64,000 bases of DNA from Streptomyces triticagri (GCF_003429565.1 NZ_QUAK01000075.1:87838-151837), one strand, 5' to 3'; shown: positions 22,530-32,470, numbered from the stretch's first letter. The notes: generated from the sequence alone by a model not told the origin. Made by a program: numbers and translations.

Positions 22530-23093
22530 TCACCGGGTGTCGCGGCTACGACTGCGCTGCGCGCCGCCCTCCACGTCGGCCAGTGCCTGGGTCAGCCAGT
22601 TGACCCAGAAGGTCTCAAGGTCGATGCCGCCCCGCAGCACCAGGTGGCGCAGCCGGTCCTCGGCGCCGGACGGGCCGGGCGGGAAATCCCGCTCCTCGAT
22701 GGCCTCGTACTCCGCCAACTGCCCACGGTGCAGGCCCAGATGGCGCCGCAGCTCGGCCACCAGACCGCCCGTGCCGACCACCCCTGCCGCGCGCAGCCGC
22801 AGCAGCAGCGGGTCGCGCACCGGCTTGGGATCCTCCGGCCTGCCCACCCAGGCGGCCAGCTCGTCCCGGCCCGCGGGGAGCACCTCGTACTCCTTCTTCT
22901 GTCCGCGGGCCGGACGCTCCGCCGGCAGGACGCGGATCAGTCCGGACTCCTCGAGCCGGCCGAGCTCGCGGTAGATCTGCTGATGCGTCGCCGACCAGAA
23001 GTAGCCGATCGACTTGTCGAATCGACGCGTCAGCTCGAGCCCCGACGAGGGCTTCTCAAGGAGGGCGGTGAGGATGGCGTGCGGCAGGGACAT
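22530..23093 (-). CDS. PadR-family transcriptional regulator
   Basis: The 187-residue protein has the PadR winged helix (HAILTALLEKPSSGLELTRRFDKSIGYFW, then QQIYRELGRLEESGLIR) and the C-terminal Vir-like dimerisation helices. PadR proteins repress genes until a phenolic or other ligand binds. It lies 51 bases downstream of fadH on the same strand, so it is co-transcribed and may control the palindrome upstream of fadH; the target is inference. Confidence 0.85.
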   Translation of the reverse strand: MSLPHAILTALLEKPSSGLELTRRFDKSIGYFWSATHQQIYRELGRLEESGLIRVLPAERPARGQKKEYEVLPAGRDELAAWVGRPEDPKPVRDPLLLRLRAAGVVGTGGLVAELRRHLGLHRGQLAEYEAIEERDFPPGPSGAEDRLRHLVLRGGIDLETFWVNWLTQALADVEGGAQRSRSRDTR

Positions 23094-23144
23094 GTCGGCA
23101 TCCTAAGTACGCCGCCCGCGAAGGCCGGGCGGGTGGCGAATCGT

Positions 23145-25289
<2,145 letters not shown>

Positions 25290-25429
25290 CTACACCCACC
25301 TCCGCCGCCCTGCCTACCTCCCGCCCCCATCCTCCGTGTCCCGGAATCCCCCGCTCTCGCCCCGTTCGCCTCGGCCGTCTCCGTCGTTGTGCACAGCGCG
25401 GCCAGCCGCTCGCACGACACGGAGACCTC

Positions 25430-25813
25430 ATGACCCACACCCAGCGCGCCCGGATCGCCCTGCACGGCACGGCCACCACGTGCCTCGCGTTCGTCGCCGT
25501 CCAGTACGCCCTCTACGGCCCCTGGCCCATCGCCGTACTCTTCGGGCTCGCCTCACTCGCCCCCATCGACGCCGCAGTACGCGAAACGGAGCGGCCCGCC
25601 GGCCCACGCACACGCCCACACCCACACACCGCCACAAGAACCCTCGCGTCTCGCCGCCGGCACAACGCCTCCGCACACCCCACGACGGACGAGGCATCCG
25701 TCGACCACACGGTCACCCAACTCAACACGGCCTGCTGCGAACGCTGGTGGACCGCCCTCGGCACCGACCACGACCCCACCTGCCACAACCAACAACGCCG
25801 CAGCGCCGCTTGA
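25430..25813 (+). CDS. Small hypothetical membrane protein
   Basis: The 127-residue protein has one or two hydrophobic segments (residues 11-45, TATTCLAFVAVQYALYGPWPIAVLFGL) and a hydrophilic tail rich in His, Thr and Cys (ending TACCERWWTALGTDHDPTCHNQQ). I recognise no family. ATG 25430 follows GGAG. Base use is odd for the region, with long runs of CAC/ACC, which lowers confidence. A perfect hairpin terminator follows it. Confidence 0.5.
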   Translation: MTHTQRARIALHGTATTCLAFVAVQYALYGPWPIAVLFGLASLAPIDAAVRETERPAGPRTRPHPHTATRTLASRRRHNASAHPTTDEASVDHTVTQLNTACCERWWTALGTDHDPTCHNQQRRSAA

Positions 25814-25830
25814 CCGCATGACCGCAAACA

Positions 25831-25866
25831 CGAAGACCCCCAGCCGGGCCCGGCTGGGGGTCTTCG
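25831..25866. terminator. Perfect 36-base palindromic terminator
   Basis: The arms CGAAGACCCCCAGCCGGG and its exact complement meet with no loop mismatch. It lies 17 bases after the preceding stop. It is followed at once by a degenerate copy of the tRNA-Val 3' end, so on the minus strand it sits where a tRNA terminator would. Confidence 0.8.
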
Positions 25867-25868
25867 CC

Positions 25869-25893
25869 CTGGTGGGCGCGGATGGTTCCGAAC
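25869..25893 (-). repeat. Degenerate third copy of the tRNA-Val att core
   Basis: These 25 bases, starting ctggtgggcgcgg, match the outer half of the 46-bp att repeat with two substitutions (C to T and T to C), then diverge. They represent the 3' end of a tRNA-Val gene on the minus strand, probably the scar of an older insertion or of a second tRNA copy. Confidence 0.6.
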
Positions 25894-26103
25894 GGAGTCG
25901 TGGTCCCCAGGCCGGGTTTCAGGACGGACCGGGACGAGATGGACGTCGCCCGGTTCGCGGTGATCAATGGGCAGGGTGGAGTGTCGGGCCGGCAGACGCA
26001 CTGACGGTTGTTTCGGGGGCGGCCGAAACGTCTGGTGCGGCGCCTGGCAGGTGACGGAGGTTCATTGGAGTGTCCGCGCGTGGATGAGTGGTGGGAGACG
26101 GCA

Positions 26104-26568
26104 ATGACGATCAAGAAGACGATGGCGCGTGCTGCCGCGGTGGCGCTGCTCGCGACCGGAGGCATGGCTGCGGGCGCGGGTGCAGCCACGGCCGGCGACG
26201 ACCACGGCGCACCCGGTGCCGGTGTGACTCCGACGACCGTCGGGGACTTCGCGGGACCCCTCTCCGTCACGGACGAGAACGAGTGGGGCCTCGTACCGCT
26301 GGGAGATGGCTCCGGCTCGCCCACGAGCGGCCTCGCGCCGACGGGTGACAGCAGTGGCGCCCCCACCGGCGGTCTCGCGCCACAGGATGAGAACGAATGG
26401 GGCATTGCCCCCATGGACGACGGCAGCGGCTCACCCAGCGGCGGTGCGGCTCCCGCTGGTGAAAGCGAGGGTTCGCCCGGCGGCGCTGTGGTCGCGACGG
26501 TCGGAGACTTCGCAGGGCGGTCCTCCGCCATGGGTGACGAGCACGGGTCACCCGGGGGCGCCGGCTGA
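26104..26568 (+). CDS. Secreted repetitive small protein, unknown
   Basis: The 154-residue protein has a signal peptide (cleavage near GAATA^G, residue 30) and a mature part built from imperfect repeats: DENEWG-PLGDGSGSPTSG, GDSSGAPTGG, DENEWG-PMDDGSGSPSGG, ESEGSPGG. The outer ends both carry a VGDFAG motif. It is Gly/Ser/Pro/Asp-rich, low in hydrophobic residues, with no cysteine, and is probably disordered. Start ATG 26104 has GGGAG before it. It lies between the degenerate and the intact left att copies. No function is recognised. Confidence 0.6.
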   Translation: MTIKKTMARAAAVALLATGGMAAGAGAATAGDDHGAPGAGVTPTTVGDFAGPLSVTDENEWGLVPLGDGSGSPTSGLAPTGDSSGAPTGGLAPQDENEWGIAPMDDGSGSPSGGAAPAGESEGSPGGAVVATVGDFAGRSSAMGDEHGSPGGAG

Positions 26569-26605
26569 CCTTGCGCCGCAATGAGTCCGGGCTCGCTGTT
26601 GTTGT

Positions 26606-26643
26606 CCCGAGGGGCGTTCTGGCGGAGCCGACCGCCCCTCGGG
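26606..26643 (+). terminator. Hairpin terminator after the repetitive protein gene
   Basis: Eleven-base arms CCCGAGGGGCG and CGCCCCTCGGG with a 16-base loop lie 38 bases past the stop codon. Confidence 0.65.
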
Positions 26644-26761
26644 AGTAGCGGGAGCGGACTCAGCGCATAGCTAACGCGCAGCGAGAGTGCACTGATTGAG
26701 CGTCAAAAGAGCCCCCGACCTCGCATGACCTGCGGAACCGGGGGCTCTTGCACTGCTCAAC

Positions 26762-26807
26762 CTGGTGGGCGCGGACGGTTTCGAACCGCCGACATCTGCC
26801 TTGTAAG
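26762..26807 (-). repeat. Left att repeat (3' half of tRNA-Val)
   Basis: The 46 bases are identical to 31183-31228, which is the 3' part of the intact tRNA-Val gene from the anticodon loop to beyond CCA. After 26807 the similarity stops, so this is a tRNA fragment and not a gene. Such duplications mark the ends of an integrated element. Confidence 0.95.
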
Positions 26808-26916
26808 TTCGCCGTAGAGGGCCTGAGCTCCGCGTTTGCTCGGCGTACGGGCTTCCTCGGTGACTGCCGAACGTTGGTACTGTCCCCTGCCGTTGATGTC
26901 AGCTGTGGATGTCAGC

Positions 26917-27978
26917 TCAGGGGTTTGGCATCTGCTCGTCAGCCGCCCAGCGTGGACGCGCGATAGCTGCCGCTGCACGCACGTCAGCTGCATGCTTTTC
27001 CTGTATGGAGGCTTTCAGCTCTCCAGGGGTCGGCCATGGCGCTTGCCGGTGGATCATGCGGTGGCAGTTGGCGCAGATGAGAGCGAGATCGCTGAGCTTG
27101 GTCCGCCCTTCACCCGCGACGTGAAGCGGAAGGACGTGATGGCACTCGATGTATCCAGCTCCGCGTTCCCCATAGACCTTTTCGAAGTCGAAGCCGCACG
27201 CCTCGCAAGCGAGCCGTCCGCCGCGCCGAAGTACGGACGCGATCTTCTTCTTCCGCAGGCCCTTGTTCCGCTCGCGTGCCCTGTGCCGGCGCATGAGGAG
27301 TCGCCCCTCGGGCGCGCTGTAGTCGTCGAACTCCTCGTCCTCAGTCGGCGCAAGGGGCTGCAGCTCGCCCGTGGCGATTCCCTGTCGGATGAGTCGCGCG
27401 GTCTCGGTCATCTCCTCCGGCCGAGCGAGGAACTCGCGTAGCACCGCGACATCGAGGGCACCGCCGTTGGTGGGCTTGCCCTGGTACTCCGGGTGCCGAG
27501 TAGCGATGTCGAACGTCTTGCGTGCGACGCCGTTGGGGTTGCGGAACTTCTCGTTGCGCTCGGCTTCAGCATGGATGGGAAGCAACTGGAGCAGGGCAGA
27601 CAGCTCCTCCACCCGGCCGTCCTGGGCTTCCAGTCCCTTCCATCCGTTCTCCATCACCAGCTGGCAGGCGAGGATAATCTCGTCCCGTGCCCAGTCCGGG
27701 TTCTGGATGGCCTTGACGTGAAAGCCCGCTCGCTTGAGCCACGCCGCGGCGTGGTCCCTGCCTCCGCTGAACTCTCCCGGCGCGAGGGCCCGTCCCTGCT
27801 CCCACTTGTGCGCTACCCCCGCGACGGCCTTGGAGTCGTACTCCTGACCCTCGTGCACCAAGACGTAGGACCGCGCTTCCCCAAAGCCATACTTCGCCAG
27901 GAAGGCGTCACGTCCCAGCTCATCGTGCTCTGCCAGGGTCTTGAGTACGGACTCCCGCGATATCTCACCTCTACGCAT
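26917..27978 (-). CDS. Head-SBD-HNH protein, putative type IV restriction enzyme for phosphorothioated DNA
   Basis: The 353-residue protein has three parts. Residues 5-90 (DELGRDAFLAKYGFGEARSY, YDSKAVAGVAH, EFSGG) resemble the N-terminal head of Streptomyces coelicolor ScoMcrA. Residues 91-205 begin NPDWARDEIILA and contain LLPIHAE and KFRNPNGVARKTF, the pattern of the DNA sulfur-binding domain, which recognises phosphorothioate linkages. Residues 258-312 are an HNH nuclease with zinc cysteines (C258, C261, C302, C305) and catalytic HH (280-281). The SRA domain of ScoMcrA, which reads methylcytosine, is absent. It should cut foreign phosphorothioated DNA. Start 27978 has no clear ribosome site. 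The gene lies 44 bases after the 208-residue gene, in one operon. Confidence 0.82.
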   Translation of the reverse strand: MRRGEISRESVLKTLAEHDELGRDAFLAKYGFGEARSYVLVHEGQEYDSKAVAGVAHKWEQGRALAPGEFSGGRDHAAAWLKRAGFHVKAIQNPDWARDEIILACQLVMENGWKGLEAQDGRVEELSALLQLLPIHAEAERNEKFRNPNGVARKTFDIATRHPEYQGKPTNGGALDVAVLREFLARPEEMTETARLIRQGIATGELQPLAPTEDEEFDDYSAPEGRLLMRRHRARERNKGLRKKKIASVLRRGGRLACEACGFDFEKVYGERGAGYIECHHVLPLHVAGEGRTKLSDLALICANCHRMIHRQAPWPTPGELKASIQEKHAADVRAAAAIARPRWAADEQMPNP

Positions 27979-28022
27979 GGCGGAAGCGTACGGCCGAGCA
28001 CTGACAGCACCGTCCGCACTAC

Positions 28023-28649
28023 TCACTCCAGCGGCTGTGCCGCCACCGGAAGCTCTTCGCTGTAGAGCCACGTGAACGTGCGGTCCGGCTCGAGGTGAGC
28101 GTCTCCCCAGTGGATGAAGTGAATCCCCGCCTCAGCGTCGGCCGTAAAGAACAAACACACGAGCTTCGTGTCAGCTCCCAACGCCTCGAAACTCTCGTGT
28201 AGTTGCTCGTACTCCTCTGTCGTCATCCCGTCGTCGAGCTCGAAGAGACCCTCCGGCGCATCTGGGCCATGGCCCAGGAGGAGCCGACGGCGCGTAGGGG
28301 ACGCGCCAGCAGACAACCGCGCACGCTCAAGCGGCCTCGGTCGGTCTGCGTACTTGAAGGGAAAGAGCGCGTGGTCCCCTATGACGGCGTACTCGTAGCC
28401 GCGCACATCCCGCACGGATTCGTCCAACTCCCGAGCCATGTCCGCCAGGTTCTCTCGCACGGCCTCAGCCAGGGTGACGCCGTATGGGCTCCGCTTCTTC
28501 AGCCCTGCCGTGAGGTGCACGGCGTGGGCGCGAGCATGAGCCCTGGCCAACTGCTCAGGTATCGCCTCGACGAGCCTGCCGGCATGCCGCCCAAACCGCT
28601 TCACTGCCCAGTCGGACGGCCCACCCTGCTTACCACCCAGCACAGACAT
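28023..28649 (-). CDS. Hypothetical protein, first gene of the nuclease operon
   Basis: The 208-residue protein is mixed alpha/beta with no signal peptide or membrane segment. An N-terminal helical part (WAVKRFGRHAGRLVEAIPEQLARAHARAHAVHL) leads to KKRSPYGVTLAEAVRENLADMARELDE and a C-terminal strand-rich part (KLVCLFFTADAEAGIHFIHWGDAHL). I recognise no family. It begins at ATG 28649 behind AGAGGA and is followed 44 bases later by the Head-SBD-HNH gene, so it may be a partner or regulator of that nuclease. The function is unknown. Confidence 0.7.
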   Translation of the reverse strand: MSVLGGKQGGPSDWAVKRFGRHAGRLVEAIPEQLARAHARAHAVHLTAGLKKRSPYGVTLAEAVRENLADMARELDESVRDVRGYEYAVIGDHALFPFKYADRPRPLERARLSAGASPTRRRLLLGHGPDAPEGLFELDDGMTTEEYEQLHESFEALGADTKLVCLFFTADAEAGIHFIHWGDAHLEPDRTFTWLYSEELPVAAQPLE

Positions 28650-28913
28650 GCAGAGTCCTCTCCCCCGGCTACCCCGCGTACCAACTGTGTGACACGTACA
28701 GGCGCCACCGGCAAGAGCCCGATCTAGCCACAGTCACAAGGTCCCGCTTGTCCAGCTGACGTGCTGAGCAGACTCCTCGGCACGACCGCCTGTAGGCCAA
28801 TGCCCGCAGTTCTGCCTAGAACTCCCCACCACAATCGAACAGTTCGCTAGGCTTCCGATCCAGCCTCATCCTCTATTACGACGCCACGCACGCTGACGCA
28901 ACTACGCGCACCG

Positions 28914-29396
28914 ATGGAGACATTCAACTCTTTGGGGGAAAGTTTGGCTTCAACGGTCAGAAGCTTCAGACAGACGACCCAGGAAATAGGGCTAATCCAA
29001 ATTCGAGAACAGACCATCGATGAACGGCTTAGAATCTGGGAATTCATCAATCAAATATCAGATCTAAGCGAGGACGGACTCAGGGCTGCTGCGGCAGACG
29101 ATTGGGACGCACTCCTCTTTTACGCGCCAGAAATCACCTCGACCTCGCGAGTCATCCAAATGACAGCACGATTTGGACCATCGATAACGCTGATCGTCGC
29201 CGCATTCACCCTCCCCCTATTTCCAGCTCTCCGGGAATCACCCGATGCCATTCAAGCGACATTGATTCCCATGGCCGTACTGCTCGCAATCGCCTCACCG
29301 GAAAACGTACTGACATCTGTGCGAAGCCTAATCGAGAAAGCGGCCTTTGGCGGAAAGTGGCCAGGAAGCAGCAGTGGATCACTCGTCGCCACCTGA
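28914..29396 (+). CDS. Hypothetical low-G+C membrane protein
   Basis: The 160-residue protein has an acidic helical N-terminal half (IREQTIDERLRIWEFINQI) and two hydrophobic segments near residues 88-108 and 114-130 (SITLIVAAFTLPLFPAL; ATLIPMAVLLAIAS). No family is recognised. Its codons use far more A and T than any neighbour, with G+C near one half by eye, a sign of recent transfer. ATG 28914 has no clear ribosome site; an in-frame TAG lies some 60 bases upstream, so little extension is possible. It may be a truncated remnant. Confidence 0.5.
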   Translation: METFNSLGESLASTVRSFRQTTQEIGLIQIREQTIDERLRIWEFINQISDLSEDGLRAAAADDWDALLFYAPEITSTSRVIQMTARFGPSITLIVAAFTLPLFPALRESPDAIQATLIPMAVLLAIASPENVLTSVRSLIEKAAFGGKWPGSSSGSLVAT

Positions 29397-29499
29397 ACGA
29401 TCCGCCGCGGCTTCGGGTGGACGCTCAGCATCCGCCCGCGCCCTAAGAACATCGCCACCCTCGACAGTTCGTATGTCTGGTGCTCCCCGCAGCATTGCG

Positions 29500-30123
29500 A
29501 ACTGCATTTGGAACGCGCATGCCTCGAAGATCTAGGCCCGCTTCACGACCTACCTTCGCCGGGAGGTCGCCAAATGCGCAGGACTCAGCCGTCGCGCCTT
29601 CGAGGAATGCGCGCGGGTGTCCTTCGCCAAGATGGCGGAATACCAGCGCCGTGGCGCGGTCCACTTCCACGCCGTGGTCCGCCTCGACGGCCCCGACGGC
29701 GGCGACAGTCCGCCACCGGCCGATGCGATCCGAGCAGCTGCTCGGGCGGCTGAGGTACCCGGTCCACGGGTCAGCGAACGCGCCCACTCGTTCGCCTTCG
29801 GTACACAGCTCGACATCCGCCCGATCCGCTCGGCGGACTTCGCTGGCGGTACCGAGCTCACCGACCGTGCCGTAGCCGAGTACATCGCCAACTACGCCAC
29901 CAAGGGCGCAGAGGCGACCACGCGCACGCTGGACCGGCCGCTCAAGTTCCTCGCTGAGCTCGCTCAGCTCCGCATCAGCGAGCACGCTCGCCGGATGATC
30001 CGCACGGCCTGGCAGCTCGGCGCGCGGCCGGCACTCGAAGAACTCCGGCTTCGCCAGTGGGCCCACATGCTCGGCTTCCGGGGCCACTTTTCCACCAACA
30101 CCTGCCGCTACTCCACCACTGCC
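29500..30123 (+). pseudogene. repSA: Replication initiator RepSA, truncated and with a nonsense codon
   Basis: The frame carries an internal part of RepSA, the replication protein of pSAM2-like elements: IWNAHASKI, then a TAG at 29533-29535, then ARFTTYLRREVAKCAGLS, AEYQRRGAVHFHAVVRLDG, ELTDRAVAEYIANYATKGAE, HARRMIRTAWQLG and LRQWAHMLGFRGHFST. In RepSA proteins a tryptophan is expected at the TAG position (KLW-RFTTYLRR), so TGG has become TAG. The N-terminal half is missing, and the C-terminal end is cut off just after RYSTT, where the frame runs straight into integrase sequence. Confidence 0.85.
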
Positions 30124-30144
30124 GGTGGCGAAGACATGGAGGCG

Positions 30145-31091
30145 GGCCGCGCCGCAAGGCGGCGCGCCCCGCGCCGTGCGCGGGGGTCTTGGTTCAAGGA
30201 TCGCGACTACGCGGCGACGACCAGAGAGCGCAACGGCAGCGCCCTGAAGCTGCACGTACTCCCGGCCTTCCGCGCGCTCCCGCTGAAGGAGATCACGACT
30301 CCGCAAGTCCGCCGGTGGCGCACGACATTGCTCGACAACGGGGTTGGCGGTCCCACGGTCGCAAAGGCGTGCCAGATCCTCCGCGCGATCATGAATACCG
30401 CCGTCGACGACGGATTGATCCAGCGCAATCCGTGCCGGATCAAAGGCGCAGGTAACGCCGTCAGTGCCGAGCGCCCGTTCCTCTCGGCGGATGAGGTCTA
30501 CCGGCTGGCTGGCGAAGTGCCTTCGCGCTACCGGGCATTGATCCTGCTTGCAGCCTTCACCGGACTGCGCTTCGGGGAGTTGGCCGCCCTACAGCGCCGA
30601 GACATCGACTTGGACCAGCGCACCATTTCCGTACGCCGCGCACTCGCCGAGACCCGCTCCGACGGGCTGCTGATCAAAACTCCGAAGAGTGCCGCTGGCG
30701 TCCGGACCGTCGCCTTCCCGGCCTCGCTGACGACCGAGCTGGCCGCGCACCTCGCCGAGTACGCCGATGCCGGCCGAACTGGCCTCGTATTCGTCGGGCC
30801 GCTCGGTGGCTCCTGCGTCGGAACAACTTCCGTCGTATCTGGCTGCGGGCCCTCGACTCGGCGGACCTGGGTGACGTCCACTTCCATGATCTCCGGCATA
30901 CGGGCAACGCCCTCGCCGCGACCGGTGGCGCCTCGACCCGCGAACTGATGCACCGCATGGGGCACTCGTCGGTCCGCGCAGCGCTGATCTATCAGCACCT
31001 CGTCAACGGACGGGACCAGGAGATCGCAGACCATGTGGACGACCAGATCCAGCGGGCCAAGCGGCCTCGCGGCGGCCCATCTGGCACGTGA
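30145..31091 (+). pseudogene. int: Tyrosine integrase, N-terminally truncated and frameshifted
   Basis: The core-binding part (DYAATTRERNGSALKLHVLP, VAKACQILRAIMNTAVDDGLIQRNPC) and the catalytic arginine region (RYRALILLAAFTGLRFGELAALQRRDIDL) are present in the same frame as the repSA remnant. Near 30831, in the segment usually read as GPLGGSLRR, one base is missing and the frame changes. The catalytic end then continues in the next frame (IWLRALDSADLGDVHFHDLRHTG, LMHRMGHSSVRAALIYQHL) to the TGA at 31089. The arm-binding N-terminus is lost in the fusion to repSA. The intact gene would have recombined the tRNA-Val att sites. Confidence 0.88.
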
Positions 31092-31125
31092 GTGGCACGG
31101 CGCCCGTCGACCGCCCTAAAAGATC

Positions 31126-31167
31126 AAGGCCCAGGTTTCCGGATTCGTACCGGTTGACCTGGGCCTT
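31126..31167 (-). terminator. Terminator of tRNA-Val
   Basis: Eleven-base arms AAGGCCCAGGT (31126-31136) and ACCTGGGCCTT (31157-31167) lie just past the 3' end of the tRNA on the minus strand, followed there by TTTT. It can also terminate the integrase message from the other side. Confidence 0.7.
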
Positions 31168-31182
31168 TTGTGTGCCGGGAGG

Positions 31183-31228
31183 CTGGTGGGCGCGGACGGT
31201 TTCGAACCGCCGACATCTGCCTTGTAAG
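31183..31228 (-). repeat. Right att repeat within the intact tRNA-Val gene
   Basis: The 46 bases are identical to 26762-26807 and run from the anticodon loop through the T arm and acceptor end to one base beyond CCA. Integration here leaves the tRNA whole because the element brings a matching 3' half. Confidence 0.95.
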
Positions 31229-31258
31229 GGCAGCGCTCTACCGCTGAGCTACGCGCCC
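31184..31258 (-). tRNA. tRNA-Val (anticodon TAC)
   Basis: Read on the minus strand the sequence folds as a normal cloverleaf: acceptor GGGCGCG pairing with CGCGCCC, D arm GCTC/GAGC, anticodon stem CTGCC/GGCAG with loop CTTACAA (anticodon TAC), and T arm GGCGG/CCGTC with TTCGAAA. CCA is encoded at 31184-31186. The 3' half is the integration site of the neighbouring element. Confidence 0.95.
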
Positions 31259-31459
31259 GGGATGTTTCGACAGCCTACCCTGACGCGGGACGTGCAGGGC
31301 AAACGGCCGACGGGCCGGGGCGGATCGGGGGTTTTCCCCACCCGGGATTCGGTGGCGGGCCGGATGCTCTCGACGGCTGCGGCTCCGTAGCTTCGACGTA
31401 CGGGCTCGGACAGTACCTACGAGCTCGGGCCGGCCGTCGAACTGCACGGGGAGATCAGG

Positions 31460-32248
31460 ATGGGCAGCACCGCCGTATGTGACCGTCGTCGCCGTTCCGC
31501 GCTCGCGCTCGGCGGTGTGGTCGCCGTCGCGCTGCTGGCCGGGGGATGCGTGGACGCGGAGTCGGACGAGGAGCCGGAGACTCGGTCGTTCGAACTCGAT
31601 GGCGGGACGTTGAAGGTCGACTCCGACGACTCCGCGATCGAGCTGGTGGCGGCGGACGGTGAGAGCCGTCGCGGCGCTGCACGGATCGAGGTGACCCGGT
31701 GGTTCGCCGGGAGGACGTTTCTGGGTGGGGACGCCGGTGTGAGCTGGGAGATGAAGGGCGACACCTTGAAGCTGCGCACCAAGTGCCCTGGGGTGGCGTC
31801 GAGTTGCGACGCACGGCATCGCATCGAGGTGCCCTCCGGGGTGGCGGTGGACGTGGTCAACGGCGACGGGTCGGTCTCGGCGAAGGGCTTCGCGACCCCG
31901 GTGAAGGTACGAGCCGACGACGGCCGCGTGACGGTGCGCGACTCGAAGGGACCGCTCGACCTGTTGAGCAAGGACGGCCGGGTGGAGGCCGTCGACGTGT
32001 CGTCCCGTCGGGTCACGGCGCGGTCCGAGGACGGCCGGGTGGACGTGCGTCTCTCCCGCGTTCCGGAAGCCGTGGAGGCACGGAGCGGGGACGGTTCGGT
32101 CACGGTGGAGGTGCCGCACGGCAGGTATCGGGTGGATGCGGGCAGTGGGGACGGCGCCGTGGACGTGGGTGTGCCGCGGGATTCCTCGAGTCGGCATGCG
32201 GTGTCGGCGCACAGCGATGACGGCAGGGTGACCGTGCGGGAGAGGTGA
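31460..32248 (+). CDS. DUF4097-type lipoprotein with repeated beta-ladder
   Basis: The 262-residue protein has a lipoprotein signal with lipobox LLAGGC and then a DUF4097-like region. About eight repeats of roughly 18-20 residues carry the motif [DN]-G-[RS]-V (DDGRVTVRDS, KDGRVEAVDV, EDGRVDVRLS, GDGSVTVEVP, DDGRVTVRER), which in this family stack into a right-handed beta-helix. It should be anchored on the outer face of the membrane; its ligand is unknown. Start ATG 31460 follows GGGGAGATCAGG. Confidence 0.82.
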   Translation: MGSTAVCDRRRRSALALGGVVAVALLAGGCVDAESDEEPETRSFELDGGTLKVDSDDSAIELVAADGESRRGAARIEVTRWFAGRTFLGGDAGVSWEMKGDTLKLRTKCPGVASSCDARHRIEVPSGVAVDVVNGDGSVSAKGFATPVKVRADDGRVTVRDSKGPLDLLSKDGRVEAVDVSSRRVTARSEDGRVDVRLSRVPEAVEARSGDGSVTVEVPHGRYRVDAGSGDGAVDVGVPRDSSSRHAVSAHSDDGRVTVRER

Positions 32249-32470
32249 GTCCCGGGCCGGGTGCATTGGCGTAGGGCTTCCGGTGGTGCGCATTGAAGCG
32301 GAGGGGCGGTTGGAAGGCGGGCGGATCCTGACTTCGTGGGCGCGATCCGCCGGGCAAGGCCATCGCGTTCCGGCGAGCTGTGTAATCGCGATCTAAAGGA
32401 CCCGTGTGTTCGACGTCAACCGGTGGGAGAATGTCACCGGGCAGGGCGGATGACAGCACGGGAGAGGGAT

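Larger units (their letters stand above)
26569..26916. other. Gap holding two hairpins and the left att repeat
   Basis: This stretch has no gene. It contains the hairpin at 26606, a second hairpin with 11-base arms AAGAGCCCCCG/CGGGGGCTCTT (26707-26717 and 26739-26749), and the left 46-bp att repeat at 26762. The second hairpin stands in the same position relative to the att repeat as the terminator beside the intact tRNA gene. Confidence 0.7.
26762..31228. mobile_element. Decayed integrative element (AICE-type) in tRNA-Val
   Basis: The 4.5-kb region is bounded by identical 46-bp repeats from a tRNA-Val gene. Next to the intact tRNA are remnants of a RepSA replication protein and a tyrosine integrase, the usual order of actinomycete integrative and conjugative elements. 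The excisionase, tra and spd genes are missing. Remaining cargo is a phosphorothioate-type nuclease gene, an unknown partner and a low-G+C membrane protein. With rep truncated and int broken, it should be unable to excise by itself. Confidence 0.85.

Noticed and set aside
26762..26807. A second tRNA-Val gene
   Set aside because: Only the 3' half is present; after the anticodon loop the sequence diverges and no acceptor or D arm can form.
26917..27978. Homing endonuclease of the element
   Set aside because: HNH alone would allow it, but the head and sulfur-binding-like domains match type IV restriction enzymes and not homing enzymes.
30820..30840. Programmed frameshift in the integrase
   Set aside because: There is no slippery heptamer, the rep gene next to it is also broken and the N-terminus is missing, so simple decay explains it.
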